Shown here: piece after piece, positions 48,916-59,029 of the stretch
How positions within the stretch are numbered: the stretch's first letter is position 1
Layout: every line of letters begins with the position of its first letter
From: Mangrovibacterium marinum
GTDB lineage: Bacteria > Bacteroidota > Bacteroidia > Bacteroidales > Prolixibacteraceae
Direction: 5' to 3'
NCBI RefSeq assembly: GCF_003046625.1
Contig: NZ_QAAD01000015.1
Location: 32,298-96,297, forward strand
DNA: 64,000 bases
Position numbers and translations under genes: made by a program
The notes under the pieces: model-generated
The model's database searches: none
What the model was told of the DNA's origin: nothing
The model's input: only the letters and a program-made list of their open reading frames with translations

Positions 48916-51900
48916 ATGAAAAGAATGAGAACTTATATAACACCATGCCGTCGGTTGATCGGTATGATGATAACACTGATGTTTTTACTGACCGGGCAAA
49001 ATTTGTTTGCCCAGTCGGTAAAAGTGAACGGTGTTGTCAAAGACGAGACCGGAGAAACCGTTATTGGTGCCACAGTGGTTGAAAAAGGAACAACCAACGG
49101 CGCAATAACTGATTTTAACGGAGAATTCCACCTTACACTTAGCAGTAGCGATGCGACCCTGCAAGTGAGTTTTATTGGATACACGCTTCAGGAAATTGCG
49201 TTGAATGGGCAAACACAGTTCAATGTCGTCTTAGAAAAAGAAGATAAGCAACTGGACGAAGTGGTGGTGGTTGGATACGGCGCTCAGAAAAAGGAAAGTA
49301 TTGTTGGAGCGATTTCTCAATTATCCTCCGACGAAATCCTGAGTTCGCCGGCAGCCAATATCACCCAAGCCATTTCCGGTAAAATTCCCGGTGTGGTTAC
49401 TTCGCAAACTTCAGGTGCTCCGGGGGCCGACGATGCGCAGATCTATATCCGCGGCCGCGCTACTTTTGCGGGAGACGGACAGCCGCTTGTGTTGGTTGAC
49501 GGTGTGGAACGCTCTTTTTCGCAAATAGCTCCCGACGATATTCAGGCCATATCTGTATTGAAGGATGCCTCGGCAACAGCCGTATATGGGGTGCGCGGTG
49601 CAAACGGCGTGATCCTGGTGACAACCAAACGCGGTCGCGATCAAAAACCCGTGGTCAGCCTTACGGCTAACTGGCAATCGCAAAGCCCTACGCGCGAAAA
49701 TACTTACCTGAACTCATACCAGTCGGTTCTGCTGTTGGAAGAAGCTTTGGCGAACGACAATCTTCCTTCTCAGTTTTCAACATCCGACATTGAGATGTAT
49801 CGTAAATCTTCTGCCGGAGAGTTAAGTGGTGTCGATGCCATGCTTTATCCGAATGTTGATTGGTACGATACAATTTTACGTTCTTCGGCTCCTGCGCAGC
49901 GCTACAATGTGAACATACAGGGCGGAACCAAAAGAATGCGCTACTTTACATCCGGCGAATTTTACGATCAACAAGGCTTGTACAAAGACTTAAGCGAGGA
50001 TAAGTACGGAAATAAATCCAATACGAGTTTCCGCAGATATGCTTTTCGTGCAAACCTCGATTTCTTATTGACACAGGACCTTACAGCGTCCATCAATTTC
50101 GGAACACGCTTCGAAGAACGTAACGGGCCAAATACTTCTGAAAGCTCTTCTTATAGTGAAGTATTTTATGAATTGAACCATACGCCGGGATGGCTTTTCC
50201 CGGTAAGTTACACCATTCCGGATGGTGAGTCCGAAAAAGTATTGTATGGCGGTAGCTCGCAATATCAAAACAACATTGCTGCACGATTGGCCAAAGCCGG
50301 TTTTTATAAAGCGACCAACACCATCAGTGAAACCAACTTTATTTTGGACTACAAAATGGATTGGTTAACCGAAGGTTTAAAAGCCAAAGCAATGATGTCT
50401 TTCGACTATGATGGCTATTATAACCGTCGCTTTACAGCAGACTTCGCGACTTACGAACTGAATGACAGAACGAATTACGAATCGGTTGATGCGTACAACA
50501 AGTTTAACAGTGATACTGAATTGGCTTATGCGGGAAATAATCAGACGACTACCTGGAAGCTTTATTTTGAATATCAATTGAACTATGCACGAAAATTTGG
50601 CAAGCACGATGTCTCGGCGATGATGCTCTATAACCAGAACGACTATCGCTACCAGGCCGAGTTGGCACAGCGCTATCAAGGTTTAGTCGGACGTGTTACC
50701 TATGGTTACGACGATCGTTACCTGCTGGAAGTCAATGCTGGTTACAACGGTTCCGAAAACTTCATGAAAGGAAAACGTTTCGGATTTTTCCCGTCGTTTT
50801 CAGTTGGCTGGAGAATCAGTAACGAAGAGTTCATGAGTTCAACCGAAGACTGGCTGGACAACCTCAAAATCAGAGCTTCTTACGGACAGGTTGGTAACGA
50901 TATCTACTTGGTGAATGGCGTGAAACAACGCTTCCTGTATGAGCAAAAATGGTCGCAAATCGGGAACGATTATTACTTTGGAACAACCGGATATACTGGT
51001 ATTTACGAAGGACAATACCCCAATTACGGTGTTACCTGGGAACGGGCCAATAAATACAACCTTGGGATTGAATTTACCGCATTCGATCGTTTAATCAGCG
51101 GTAACATCGATTTATTCAGCGAAAAGCGAAACAATATCCTGACCGAGTTCCTCACTCGTCCGGAGTGGGTTGGTGTAACCATGGCTGCCGGAAACCTGGG
51201 GGAAACAAAGAATAGCGGTTACGAAATTGAATTGAAACATTCGAATAAGATTGGCTCGGATTTCAACTACAATGTCGGGCTAACTTATGCTCATGCTAAA
51301 AATGAGATCAAGAATATGGATGAGCCCGACTTAAAAACCGATTACCGCAAGCGGGAAGGGCAGTCGATTGGGCAGTATTTTGGTTTGCTGTGTGATGGAT
51401 TCATAACAGCTGCCGATTTGGCAAACCCCGACCTTCCAATTTCAACCTATGGCGATGTTCAGGTTGGCGATTTGAAATATCGTGATATGAATAGCGACGG
51501 CTTTATTGATGACCGAGACGAAACCATGATCGGTTTCAGCAATGTGCCGGAAAACACCTACTCACTAACACTGGGCTGCGATTATAAAGGATGGGGTTTC
51601 AGTGTTATGTTCCAGGGAGTTGACCACGTGAGCCGCTACTACGATGCCGAAGCGATGTACGCTTTTGTGGATGGTGGTAAAGTGAAAGAACATCACCTTA
51701 ACCGTTGGGATCCTTCCCAAACAGAGGCTTATAACCTGGCCAACGCCAAATATCCGCTCTTGCATTACGACAGTAATGGAGATCATAACCAGCAATTAAA
51801 TTCCTATTTCCTGCAAAACGGGGCTTTTGTCCGCTTGAAAAATATCGAAGTCAGTTATACGCTTCCCAAAAGGTGGATAAAAACGGTTGGTATGAGCGAT

Positions 51901-52035
51901 TGCCGGTTGTATGTGAATGCAAATAACCTAATTACCTGGGATCATCTGGATGATGTTTCGGATCCGGAAAGCAACGGATCGAACCGCTATCCGATTATGA
52001 AAACAGTTAACTGTGGCGTTAATTTAAAATTCTAA
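48916..52035 (+). CDS. SusC/RagA family TonB-dependent outer-membrane transporter (first copy)
   Basis: Outer-membrane beta-barrel importer of oligosaccharides, energised by TonB-ExbBD. The 1039-aa protein has a signal peptide (to about residue 32, NLFAQ), a carboxypeptidase-regulatory-like domain (about 35-110, VNGVVKDETGETVIGATV) and the SusC-type TonB-box region LDEVVVVGYG (113-122). The plug domain (about 125-245, ending GVRGANGVILVTTKRG) and a 22-strand barrel with the C-terminal aromatic end VNCGVNLKF follow. It pairs with the SusD-like protein encoded 6 bases downstream. Together they should import arabinan fragments (inference). Confidence 0.96.
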   Translation: MKRMRTYITPCRRLIGMMITLMFLLTGQNLFAQSVKVNGVVKDETGETVIGATVVEKGTTNGAITDFNGEFHLTLSSSDATLQVSFIGYTLQEIALNGQTQFNVVLEKEDKQLDEVVVVGYGAQKKESIVGAISQLSSDEILSSPAANITQAISGKIPGVVTSQTSGAPGADDAQIYIRGRATFAGDGQPLVLVDGVERSFSQIAPDDIQAISVLKDASATAVYGVRGANGVILVTTKRGRDQKPVVSLTANWQSQSPTRENTYLNSYQSVLLLEEALANDNLPSQFSTSDIEMYRKSSAGELSGVDAMLYPNVDWYDTILRSSAPAQRYNVNIQGGTKRMRYFTSGEFYDQQGLYKDLSEDKYGNKSNTSFRRYAFRANLDFLLTQDLTASINFGTRFEERNGPNTSESSSYSEVFYELNHTPGWLFPVSYTIPDGESEKVLYGGSSQYQNNIAARLAKAGFYKATNTISETNFILDYKMDWLTEGLKAKAMMSFDYDGYYNRRFTADFATYELNDRTNYESVDAYNKFNSDTELAYAGNNQTTTWKLYFEYQLNYARKFGKHDVSAMMLYNQNDYRYQAELAQRYQGLVGRVTYGYDDRYLLEVNAGYNGSENFMKGKRFGFFPSFSVGWRISNEEFMSSTEDWLDNLKIRASYGQVGNDIYLVNGVKQRFLYEQKWSQIGNDYYFGTTGYTGIYEGQYPNYGVTWERANKYNLGIEFTAFDRLISGNIDLFSEKRNNILTEFLTRPEWVGVTMAAGNLGETKNSGYEIELKHSNKIGSDFNYNVGLTYAHAKNEIKNMDEPDLKTDYRKREGQSIGQYFGLLCDGFITAADLANPDLPISTYGDVQVGDLKYRDMNSDGFIDDRDETMIGFSNVPENTYSLTLGCDYKGWGFSVMFQGVDHVSRYYDAEAMYAFVDGGKVKEHHLNRWDPSQTEAYNLANAKYPLLHYDSNGDHNQQLNSYFLQNGAFVRLKNIEVSYTLPKRWIKTVGMSDCRLYVNANNLITWDHLDDVSDPESNGSNRYPIMKTVNCGVNLKF

Positions 52036-52041
52036 CAAGTC

Positions 52042-53802
52042 ATGAAGAAGATTTTATTAAATATAATTGGCTTATTGGGGATCTCAGCCGTAACACTGAC
52101 CTCTTGCGAAGACATGTTTGGCGACTTTCTGGATAAGCAACCGAGTAATGAGTTAACCGAAGAACAGGTTTTTGGCGACTGGGAAACGACCAAACAGTTC
52201 CACTTTGACACCTATAATTTTTTACGCCACGGTGCCGGACGAATCAACGGATCATGGTTGGATGCAGCATCCGATTTAGCCGAGACCAGTTTCTCAAGTG
52301 GGGGCGTTCGTTCTACCTTTAATATCGGGAACTATTACGGCAGTGCCGGAGCTAGTGAGCTGACAGCAACCTGGGAGCATTACTATCGTGGCATTCGTAA
52401 ATGTAATATGATCCTGACACGCATCGACAGCGTTCCGCAGGCATCCGATTTAAGTGACGAAAAGTACGAAATCGATAAATTGAACTATAAATCAGAAGCT
52501 CGTTTTCTGCGTGCTTTCTTTTATTGGGAAATGTTCCTGCGATACGGACCGATTCCAATCGTAACCGATGTGCTTGATCCGGATGGCGACTTATTGAGTA
52601 ACTACACAACACGTCCTACGGTTAAAGAGTACGTAGTCGATTTTATTTTGGACGAATTGGAAGATTGCGAGGCGGGATTAATGTCCTACGATGATGGTGT
52701 AAAATCTGCAAATGCCGGCCGAATCAGTAGGCCAATGGCAAGAGCCTTATATTCCCGAATCATGCTTTACATGGCAAGCGATCGTTACAGCAGCGAGTCG
52801 GGTATTACCTGGGATGAAGCTGCTTATGCCGCCAAAAGTTTTATTGAAGATTATGGGGATAATTACGGCCTGTTCGTTGCCGCTGATGGGAAAACAGCCT
52901 ACACCAATTCGATTTTACGCACACAGTATGAAGGCCAAAATAACGAAGTGATCTTCTACCGCAACGATGTGAGAGTTGGCTGGAGCGCTATCGTAGATGA
53001 CACTCCGGTGGGTGAAGGTGGAAACGGAGGCTTATGCCCTTCGCAAAACCTGGTCGATATGTATGATATGGCCGATGGCTCGTCTCCCTTTGCCGAATAT
53101 GATGAAACCGGAGCTCCTGTATATAACGGCACGGCAACACCTGCGATTAACACGGCAAGTGATTATTCCGATGACGATCCATGGGCTAACCGAGATCCTC
53201 GTCTCGCAGCAACCGTATTATACCAGGGTGTGAGCTGGGGGAACGGAACAATCAATGTAATAAAGGGACAACGCGACAACCCGGTGGGTAATGCCAATGC
53301 TACTCCAACAGGATATTATGTGCGTAAGTACATCCCTGCGAATATATTAAGTGCGGTACACACCGGTTCCAGCTATCGGAACTGGATTATCATCCGTTAT
53401 GCCGAGATTCTGCTGAATTACGCCGAAGCCATGAACGAAGTGGAAGGGCCGTCAACTAAAGTGTACGACGCTTTGGATGCCGTTCGTCACCGTGCCGGGA
53501 TTACCGGGAATGTTGAAGATCGCTCGGACTTGACCTCCTCGAAAGAGAATATGCGGAACTTCATCAGAAAAGAACGAGCGGTGGAATTTGCATTCGAAGA
53601 ACAACGGTTTTGGGATGTTCGTCGTTGGAACGTGGCTACCAAAGCGCTTTCGCGTGATATTTACGGGGTAGAAGTCGCTGCTGATGGCTCTGTTTCACGA
53701 AAGGTAGCCCAAAGCCGGGTATTCGAAAATAAAATGTACCTCTATCCGATTCCGGAGGCCGAAGTTTGGAAAACCGATATTGAAAACAACCCAGGGTGGT
53801 AA
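52042..53802 (+). CDS. SusD/RagB family outer-membrane lipoprotein (first copy)
   Basis: Surface lipoprotein that caps the SusC barrel and binds the glycan. The 586-aa protein has lipobox Cys22 (VTLTSCEDM), the N-terminal SusD pattern FLDKQPSNELTEEQVFGDW, TPR-like helices (RAFFYWEMFLRYGPIPIVT) and the C-terminal RagB signature VEFAFEEQRFWDVRRWN with YLYPIPEAEV near the end. Length is normal. It follows susC by 6 bases and is followed at once by the second susC. Confidence 0.95.
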   Translation: MKKILLNIIGLLGISAVTLTSCEDMFGDFLDKQPSNELTEEQVFGDWETTKQFHFDTYNFLRHGAGRINGSWLDAASDLAETSFSSGGVRSTFNIGNYYGSAGASELTATWEHYYRGIRKCNMILTRIDSVPQASDLSDEKYEIDKLNYKSEARFLRAFFYWEMFLRYGPIPIVTDVLDPDGDLLSNYTTRPTVKEYVVDFILDELEDCEAGLMSYDDGVKSANAGRISRPMARALYSRIMLYMASDRYSSESGITWDEAAYAAKSFIEDYGDNYGLFVAADGKTAYTNSILRTQYEGQNNEVIFYRNDVRVGWSAIVDDTPVGEGGNGGLCPSQNLVDMYDMADGSSPFAEYDETGAPVYNGTATPAINTASDYSDDDPWANRDPRLAATVLYQGVSWGNGTINVIKGQRDNPVGNANATPTGYYVRKYIPANILSAVHTGSSYRNWIIIRYAEILLNYAEAMNEVEGPSTKVYDALDAVRHRAGITGNVEDRSDLTSSKENMRNFIRKERAVEFAFEEQRFWDVRRWNVATKALSRDIYGVEVAADGSVSRKVAQSRVFENKMYLYPIPEAEVWKTDIENNPGW

Positions 53803-53822
53803 TCCTTAAATTGAGTTATACT

Positions 53823-56800
53823 ATGCATAATATAATGAAATATATAAGTAATAATCTGGCAGGAGCTTTTAAGCTTATGCTGATGGGAATACTCTTCCTG
53901 ACTGCGCTAACAACTTATGCGCAAGAGGAAAAGGTCTTAACAGGACGTATTGTTGATCCCGCAGGAAATCCAATTTCCGGTGTTGTTGTAAATGTCGCCG
54001 AATCAAGTCGGATTGTCTTATCTGATCAGGATGGTAATTTTAGCCTGACCAAAGTGAAAGACAGCGATGAGATTATCTTTACGGGTGAAGGTTATAAAAA
54101 CACATCGGAAACAGCTGTTTTTGGCGGCAGCTTTGAAGTAGTAATGGAGCCTGATTTGGATGAATATGCGCACACCACCCCGGTTGCTTTCGGTCGGAAG
54201 CAAGAGAAGTTGGTTACAGAGGCTACCTCTTCGGTTACCGGTGAGGAGCTGGAGCATTTCCCCATAACCGTATTGCAAAACGCTTTCACATCAACGGTTA
54301 ACGGTGTGGAAACTTACGAGTGGGCGAGCGAACCGGGTTGGTCCGAAACAGCGATCTATATTCGTGGTTTAAGAACGATGAACAGCAGCGCTCGTGCGCC
54401 GCTGGTGATTGTGGATGATGTTGAGCGGGATCTGTCATTCCTGGATGCCTATCCAATCGAAAAAATCACCATCCTGAAAGATGCTGCATCGACTGCCATT
54501 TATGGTATGCGGGGAGCTAACGGTGCCATTGTGGTAACGACCAAACGTGGCGAAGAAGGACGAACTAAAATTACCATCAATCAGGAGGTTGGCGTGCAAA
54601 CACTAACCGGAAAGATGGAGACGCAGAACTCGTACAACATGGCGTTGACCCGTAACCAGGTCAGATACCTGGACGGAAAAGACCCCTTGTATACCGATGA
54701 GCAAATTGAGATGTATCGTCGGGTGAGCAATGGCGAGAAGCTGACCGGAATGGATCAGTATAAATATTTCAATACCAACTGGTATGACGAACTTTACCGG
54801 GAAACCGCGCCGACTACCAAAACCAATGTTTCGCTTAGTGGCGGTAACAAAACGGCCCGCTATTATGTGTCGTTGTCTCATCTGTATCAGTCGGGTATGT
54901 GGAATGATAAATGGACCGAGTATAACAAAGACTTTAGTACGCAGCATAAGCTGAATCGCTACAATCTTCGTTCAAATATTGATATCGATGTCAACAAATA
55001 CCTGAATGTGTCTCTGGACCTGGGAGGCCGTATCGATAACATCTCGCAGCCACTGACCGGCGTATTTAGCATCGTAACATTTGGTGCTGTTGAAGCCAAC
55101 CCAATGGAGCCTGTATACAACCCCGATGGAACAATATATGCTTCCAGTACTGCCGCTAACGCAGGACGTTTGTTGGCTTCTTCCGGGATCAACAAGAACC
55201 GTCGCCGGAACTTGTACAGTACCGTTAATTTAACGGGTAACCTGGACGAGCTGATACCCGGATTGAAAGCGAATGCAATTGTCAGTTTCGACTCCTACGA
55301 AACATTTATGGCTTATCAGTCCAATAATGTGAATTCATACAATTATGATTATACCAGCGATGTAAACGATGTGTCTGAATATACCTACACGCGTTTTTCA
55401 ACTTATTCCGCGTTGTCAAACCCAACGACTTCGCCTCGCGACTATTATTACAATATCAACATGAGGGCCGGACTGGCGTACGATCATAAATTCGGGAAAC
55501 ATGCGGTGAATGCTCAGGCATTTGTTCGCACCTACAAAAACGTGTCCCATGGTTCGGAATCGTCTAATCGGTTCTTGTCTTACAACGGACAAGCCACCTA
55601 TGTGTACGACAACCGATATATTTTATCGGGAAATGTGTCATATATGGGATGTGATAACTTTGCCGAAGGGGAACGTTTTGGGGTATTCCCCGGTGGTTCT
55701 GTCGGCTGGGTCCTGTCGGAGGAATCGTGGTTGGATAATGCCAATATCAGCCTGTTAAAGCTGAGAGCTTCTTATGGCCGTGCCGGACAATCGACTACCG
55801 GAGCCGGCAGATATCCTTATCAAGGTACTTATGCTTCTGGTACCGGCTATTCGTTTGGTACTTCTCAGTCCTATATTTCCGGGGTATACGAAAGTAAAGC
55901 CGGTAACTACAACAGCAAATGGGAAATCTCGGATATGGCGAATTTGGGACTGGATTTTGATTTTTTCCACAAAAAATTGTTCGGTACAGTTGACGTGTTT
56001 AAAGAATGGCGTTCCAATATCTTGGTGGAACGTTCTACTGTTCCTACTCTTTTGGGGGTTACAGCACCTGACGATTCGTATGGTAAGGCCGAAAGCCGGG
56101 GTTTTGAATTGTCGCTTGGACATCAGAATAATATCGGAGATTTTAAATACTACATCCAAGGGCAGTTAACCTGGAATACCAACAAAATTACAGAGATGGA
56201 TGAGTTGGAACCCAACGTTGAATGGCAGCGCAAAACAGGTAAACGGATTTACGACAACACCTCCGTTGCGGCATTGTACGAAAGTTCATTTAACAACACC
56301 GTTGGGGGATGGAACATTTATAAGTTTGAACAATGGGCCAGCGATCCGGACAAAATTGCCACCAGTCACGAAGATGCAATTGCCAACCCCGATAAATACC
56401 CTTATCACACGGCTTCGGGTACAGGCCAGCCTTTGGGTACTGCTGTTTTTAAAGATCTGGACGGAGACCGAAAAATTGATTCAAACGATATGACTCCGGA
56501 CTCTTATACCATGATCCCGGAATTGTTACCCTCGTTGAATGTCGGATTTGAATGGAAAGGCTTCGATGCCCGCGTGATCATGACTGCTTATTTAAATCGC
56601 TCGGTCTTCCTGTCGCCATCAATCAGTTATTCGGGCTGGAGTAATATGGGAACCCACGAGGTTACGAAAGCCTGGGGCTATTATACGGACGATCCAAGCG
56701 ATTCGCGTAACATTAATGCGCTTTATCCACGGCCTACTTATGGCGGGTTCAATGCAATTGACAGCGACCGGGGATCGGGAACTTACCAAAACGATATCTG

Positions 56801-57032
56801 GGTTAGAAACGGAAATTTCTTATCACTGCGTAATGTCGAGGTCGGTTATTCATTGCCGAAGTCTTTAATTTCTAAAATTAATATGACTCAATGTCGAATC
56901 TACTTTAGCGGATACAACTTGCATACATTCAGTGATCTTCCGAAAGGTGTCGATCCGGAAAAGCCGATGAGTTACGTGTGGTGGTACCCGAAGACCCGTA
57001 CTTTCTCAATGGGTGTAAAAATTGGTTTCTAA
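53823..57032 (+). CDS. SusC/RagA family TonB-dependent transporter (second copy)
   Basis: Second outer-membrane importer of the locus. I use the ATG at 53823 (1069 aa); the GTG at 53796 overlaps susD, and Met at 53835 is an alternative. A signal peptide ends near LTTYAQ, followed by a carboxypeptidase-regulatory-like domain (VLTGRIVDPAGNPISGVVVN). Where the first copy has LDEVVVVGYG, this protein reads LDEYAHTTPVAFGRKQEKL, so the SusC TonB-box-like segment is degenerate. The plug (ending GMRGANGAIVVTTKRG) and barrel are complete, with C-terminal FSMGVKIGF. It pairs with the next susD gene. It is distant in sequence from the first copy, so this is not a recent duplication. Confidence 0.94.
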   Translation: MHNIMKYISNNLAGAFKLMLMGILFLTALTTYAQEEKVLTGRIVDPAGNPISGVVVNVAESSRIVLSDQDGNFSLTKVKDSDEIIFTGEGYKNTSETAVFGGSFEVVMEPDLDEYAHTTPVAFGRKQEKLVTEATSSVTGEELEHFPITVLQNAFTSTVNGVETYEWASEPGWSETAIYIRGLRTMNSSARAPLVIVDDVERDLSFLDAYPIEKITILKDAASTAIYGMRGANGAIVVTTKRGEEGRTKITINQEVGVQTLTGKMETQNSYNMALTRNQVRYLDGKDPLYTDEQIEMYRRVSNGEKLTGMDQYKYFNTNWYDELYRETAPTTKTNVSLSGGNKTARYYVSLSHLYQSGMWNDKWTEYNKDFSTQHKLNRYNLRSNIDIDVNKYLNVSLDLGGRIDNISQPLTGVFSIVTFGAVEANPMEPVYNPDGTIYASSTAANAGRLLASSGINKNRRRNLYSTVNLTGNLDELIPGLKANAIVSFDSYETFMAYQSNNVNSYNYDYTSDVNDVSEYTYTRFSTYSALSNPTTSPRDYYYNINMRAGLAYDHKFGKHAVNAQAFVRTYKNVSHGSESSNRFLSYNGQATYVYDNRYILSGNVSYMGCDNFAEGERFGVFPGGSVGWVLSEESWLDNANISLLKLRASYGRAGQSTTGAGRYPYQGTYASGTGYSFGTSQSYISGVYESKAGNYNSKWEISDMANLGLDFDFFHKKLFGTVDVFKEWRSNILVERSTVPTLLGVTAPDDSYGKAESRGFELSLGHQNNIGDFKYYIQGQLTWNTNKITEMDELEPNVEWQRKTGKRIYDNTSVAALYESSFNNTVGGWNIYKFEQWASDPDKIATSHEDAIANPDKYPYHTASGTGQPLGTAVFKDLDGDRKIDSNDMTPDSYTMIPELLPSLNVGFEWKGFDARVIMTAYLNRSVFLSPSISYSGWSNMGTHEVTKAWGYYTDDPSDSRNINALYPRPTYGGFNAIDSDRGSGTYQNDIWVRNGNFLSLRNVEVGYSLPKSLISKINMTQCRIYFSGYNLHTFSDLPKGVDPEKPMSYVWWYPKTRTFSMGVKIGF

Positions 57033-57051
57033 CTTGAAAAACGAAATTAAA

Positions 57052-58863
57052 ATGAATAAGTTAACATTATATATTGCAGGTGCGTTGCTTACGCTTGGCT
57101 TGTCCTCGTGCAGCACCTACCTTGATAAAGAATACGATATTTCGTTAGCTGAAGAACAGGTGTTCTCGAACCAGGAGAATACCCGTGGCTTCCTGGCGAA
57201 TATTTACACCAACCTGCCGGATGGGTTCAGCGGCTATACCAACGGTCAGTTTTTGGGCGCTTCCCGCGACTGTATGACTGACAACGCGATTTCGTATTGG
57301 AACGTGCACTATTACCACGGTGTATTGACCGACAGTTATGACGCAACCAATCACCCCCTCATCTTCTTTTGGTCTGACAACCTCAGTGCAATTCGAAAAG
57401 CGAATCAGTTTTTGAAAAATGCGCAGGAGTCAGTAATTGGTAATGCCGAAAAAGATGGCGATGATGATCGTTTGTTCGATCGGAATATGGCCGAAGCCAA
57501 GTTGTTACGCGCCATCTTTCATTTTGAACTGGTTCGCTGGTTTGGAGCTGCTCCGATTATTGGCGAAGACGAAAACGGTACGCCAATTGTATTCGATTTG
57601 GGTAATTCAGGAGCAATGAACATGGAGCGTACCAATGCTGCCGATGCCTTGAAGTGGATTGCCGATCAATGTGATTTGGTGAAAGATGAATTGCCCTTCC
57701 GTTACGAAAACGAGACCGAAAACTGGGGCCGTATGAACGGCGCAGCAGCTTATGCGCTGAAATCACGTGCGCTTCTTTATCGTGCCTCAGCCTTGAATAA
57801 TCCGGATAATAATTCAAGCTACTGGACTGAAGCTGCACAGGCCGCGAAGGACTTTATCAGCGTTAATAATCAACAAAGTAATCCGTATCAACTGTACAAT
57901 ACCGGAAATCCGGACAACGACTACTACGAATGCTTTGTCACAACTCCAACCTTGAACAATGAGTTCATTCTTTGTCGTTCTACCTGGACAACAAACGAGA
58001 TTGAAGCGTTCCTGGCTCCTTGTGGATTTGGTGGATCGCTAAACTCAGTGGGTCGTACCAATCCAACCCAAAATTTGGTTGATTGTTATGAAACCAAGAA
58101 TGGTTTACCAATTGATGAAGATCCATCCTACGATGAGCAGAATCCGTATGCTAATCGCGATCCTCGTTTGGAGCAGACAATACTTCACCATGGTTCCATG
58201 TGGGGCGATGTAGAACAGGAAGAGTATCGTGCTGTCGATGTTTCCAGTCCTGATGGTATCGACTACCAGGAACTTCATGGTGGTACATTAACCGGATACT
58301 ACACGAAAAAATTCCTGAACAATATTTCGTTTAAAAATCCGACTACACCGATTCATGCCTGGCCAATATTCCGGTACGGCGAAATTTTGTTGAATGCCGC
58401 AGAAGCCGTTAACGAGTCCGAAGGGCCAAGTGCCGCGTACACCTACGTTAATCAACTTCGCGAACGAGTTGGAATGCCGGCTTATTCGGGAATGACAAAA
58501 GACGAGCTGCGTGAAAGAATTCGAAATGAACGACGGATTGAACTTTGCTTCGAGGATCATCGATTCTTTGACGAGCGCCGCTGGAAGATATTCGAAGGGC
58601 AAACTGTTAGCGCGGAGAAGGGAAATCCCTATTACCAACAGTTCTACAATTTGTATGGGGTAACTGTAACCAATGCGGACAACCCTGTTTACGAATACGG
58701 ACCAGCCGACGTGCATCCGACTCGCTCATTTACAAGTCCGAAAAACTACTTGTTCCCATTGCCGGATGATGAAGTGAAACGTGCACCTAAGTTGAAGCAA
58801 AACCCCGGTTGGGAACTTGCTGCATCGTCCGAGGAAGAAGTTGCGGACAACACCGACGAATAG
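57052..58863 (+). CDS. SusD/RagB family lipoprotein (second copy)
   Basis: Surface glycan-binding lipoprotein paired with the second SusC. The ATG at 57052 gives 603 aa; a TTG at 57022 inside the end of susC is not needed. Lipobox Cys20 (LTLGLSSCSTY) and the pattern YLDKEYDISLAEEQVFSN fit, as do LLRAIFHFELVRWFGAAPII, the SusD-type IFRYGEILLNAAEAVNE and the C-terminal RRIELCFEDHRFFDERRW with YLFPLPDDEV. It ends with an acidic tail and is followed by a terminator-like hairpin before the GH43 gene. Confidence 0.94.
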   Translation: MNKLTLYIAGALLTLGLSSCSTYLDKEYDISLAEEQVFSNQENTRGFLANIYTNLPDGFSGYTNGQFLGASRDCMTDNAISYWNVHYYHGVLTDSYDATNHPLIFFWSDNLSAIRKANQFLKNAQESVIGNAEKDGDDDRLFDRNMAEAKLLRAIFHFELVRWFGAAPIIGEDENGTPIVFDLGNSGAMNMERTNAADALKWIADQCDLVKDELPFRYENETENWGRMNGAAAYALKSRALLYRASALNNPDNNSSYWTEAAQAAKDFISVNNQQSNPYQLYNTGNPDNDYYECFVTTPTLNNEFILCRSTWTTNEIEAFLAPCGFGGSLNSVGRTNPTQNLVDCYETKNGLPIDEDPSYDEQNPYANRDPRLEQTILHHGSMWGDVEQEEYRAVDVSSPDGIDYQELHGGTLTGYYTKKFLNNISFKNPTTPIHAWPIFRYGEILLNAAEAVNESEGPSAAYTYVNQLRERVGMPAYSGMTKDELRERIRNERRIELCFEDHRFFDERRWKIFEGQTVSAEKGNPYYQQFYNLYGVTVTNADNPVYEYGPADVHPTRSFTSPKNYLFPLPDDEVKRAPKLKQNPGWELAASSEEEVADNTDE

Positions 58864-58883
58864 TCTTCAATAAATACTTAAAG

Positions 58884-58918
58884 AGCGTAAAAGGTAACCA
58901 TTCCTTTTACCGCTTTTT
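58884..58918 (+). terminator. Hairpin with T-run after the second susD
   Basis: AGCGTAAAAGG (58884-58894) pairs with CCTTTTACCGCT (58903-58914) with one bulged base, followed by T5. It could end the susCD part or attenuate the GH43 genes beyond it. Confidence 0.65.
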
Positions 58919-59029
58919 AAGATCAATCACAGGATTCTGCTGCTTTTGCAGACGGCTTTTAGTGCGTCAATTCCGGCTGGTGAATTGAGAGACAGTTTTT
59001 TATTTAGAATTGAAAATAGATACCACACT

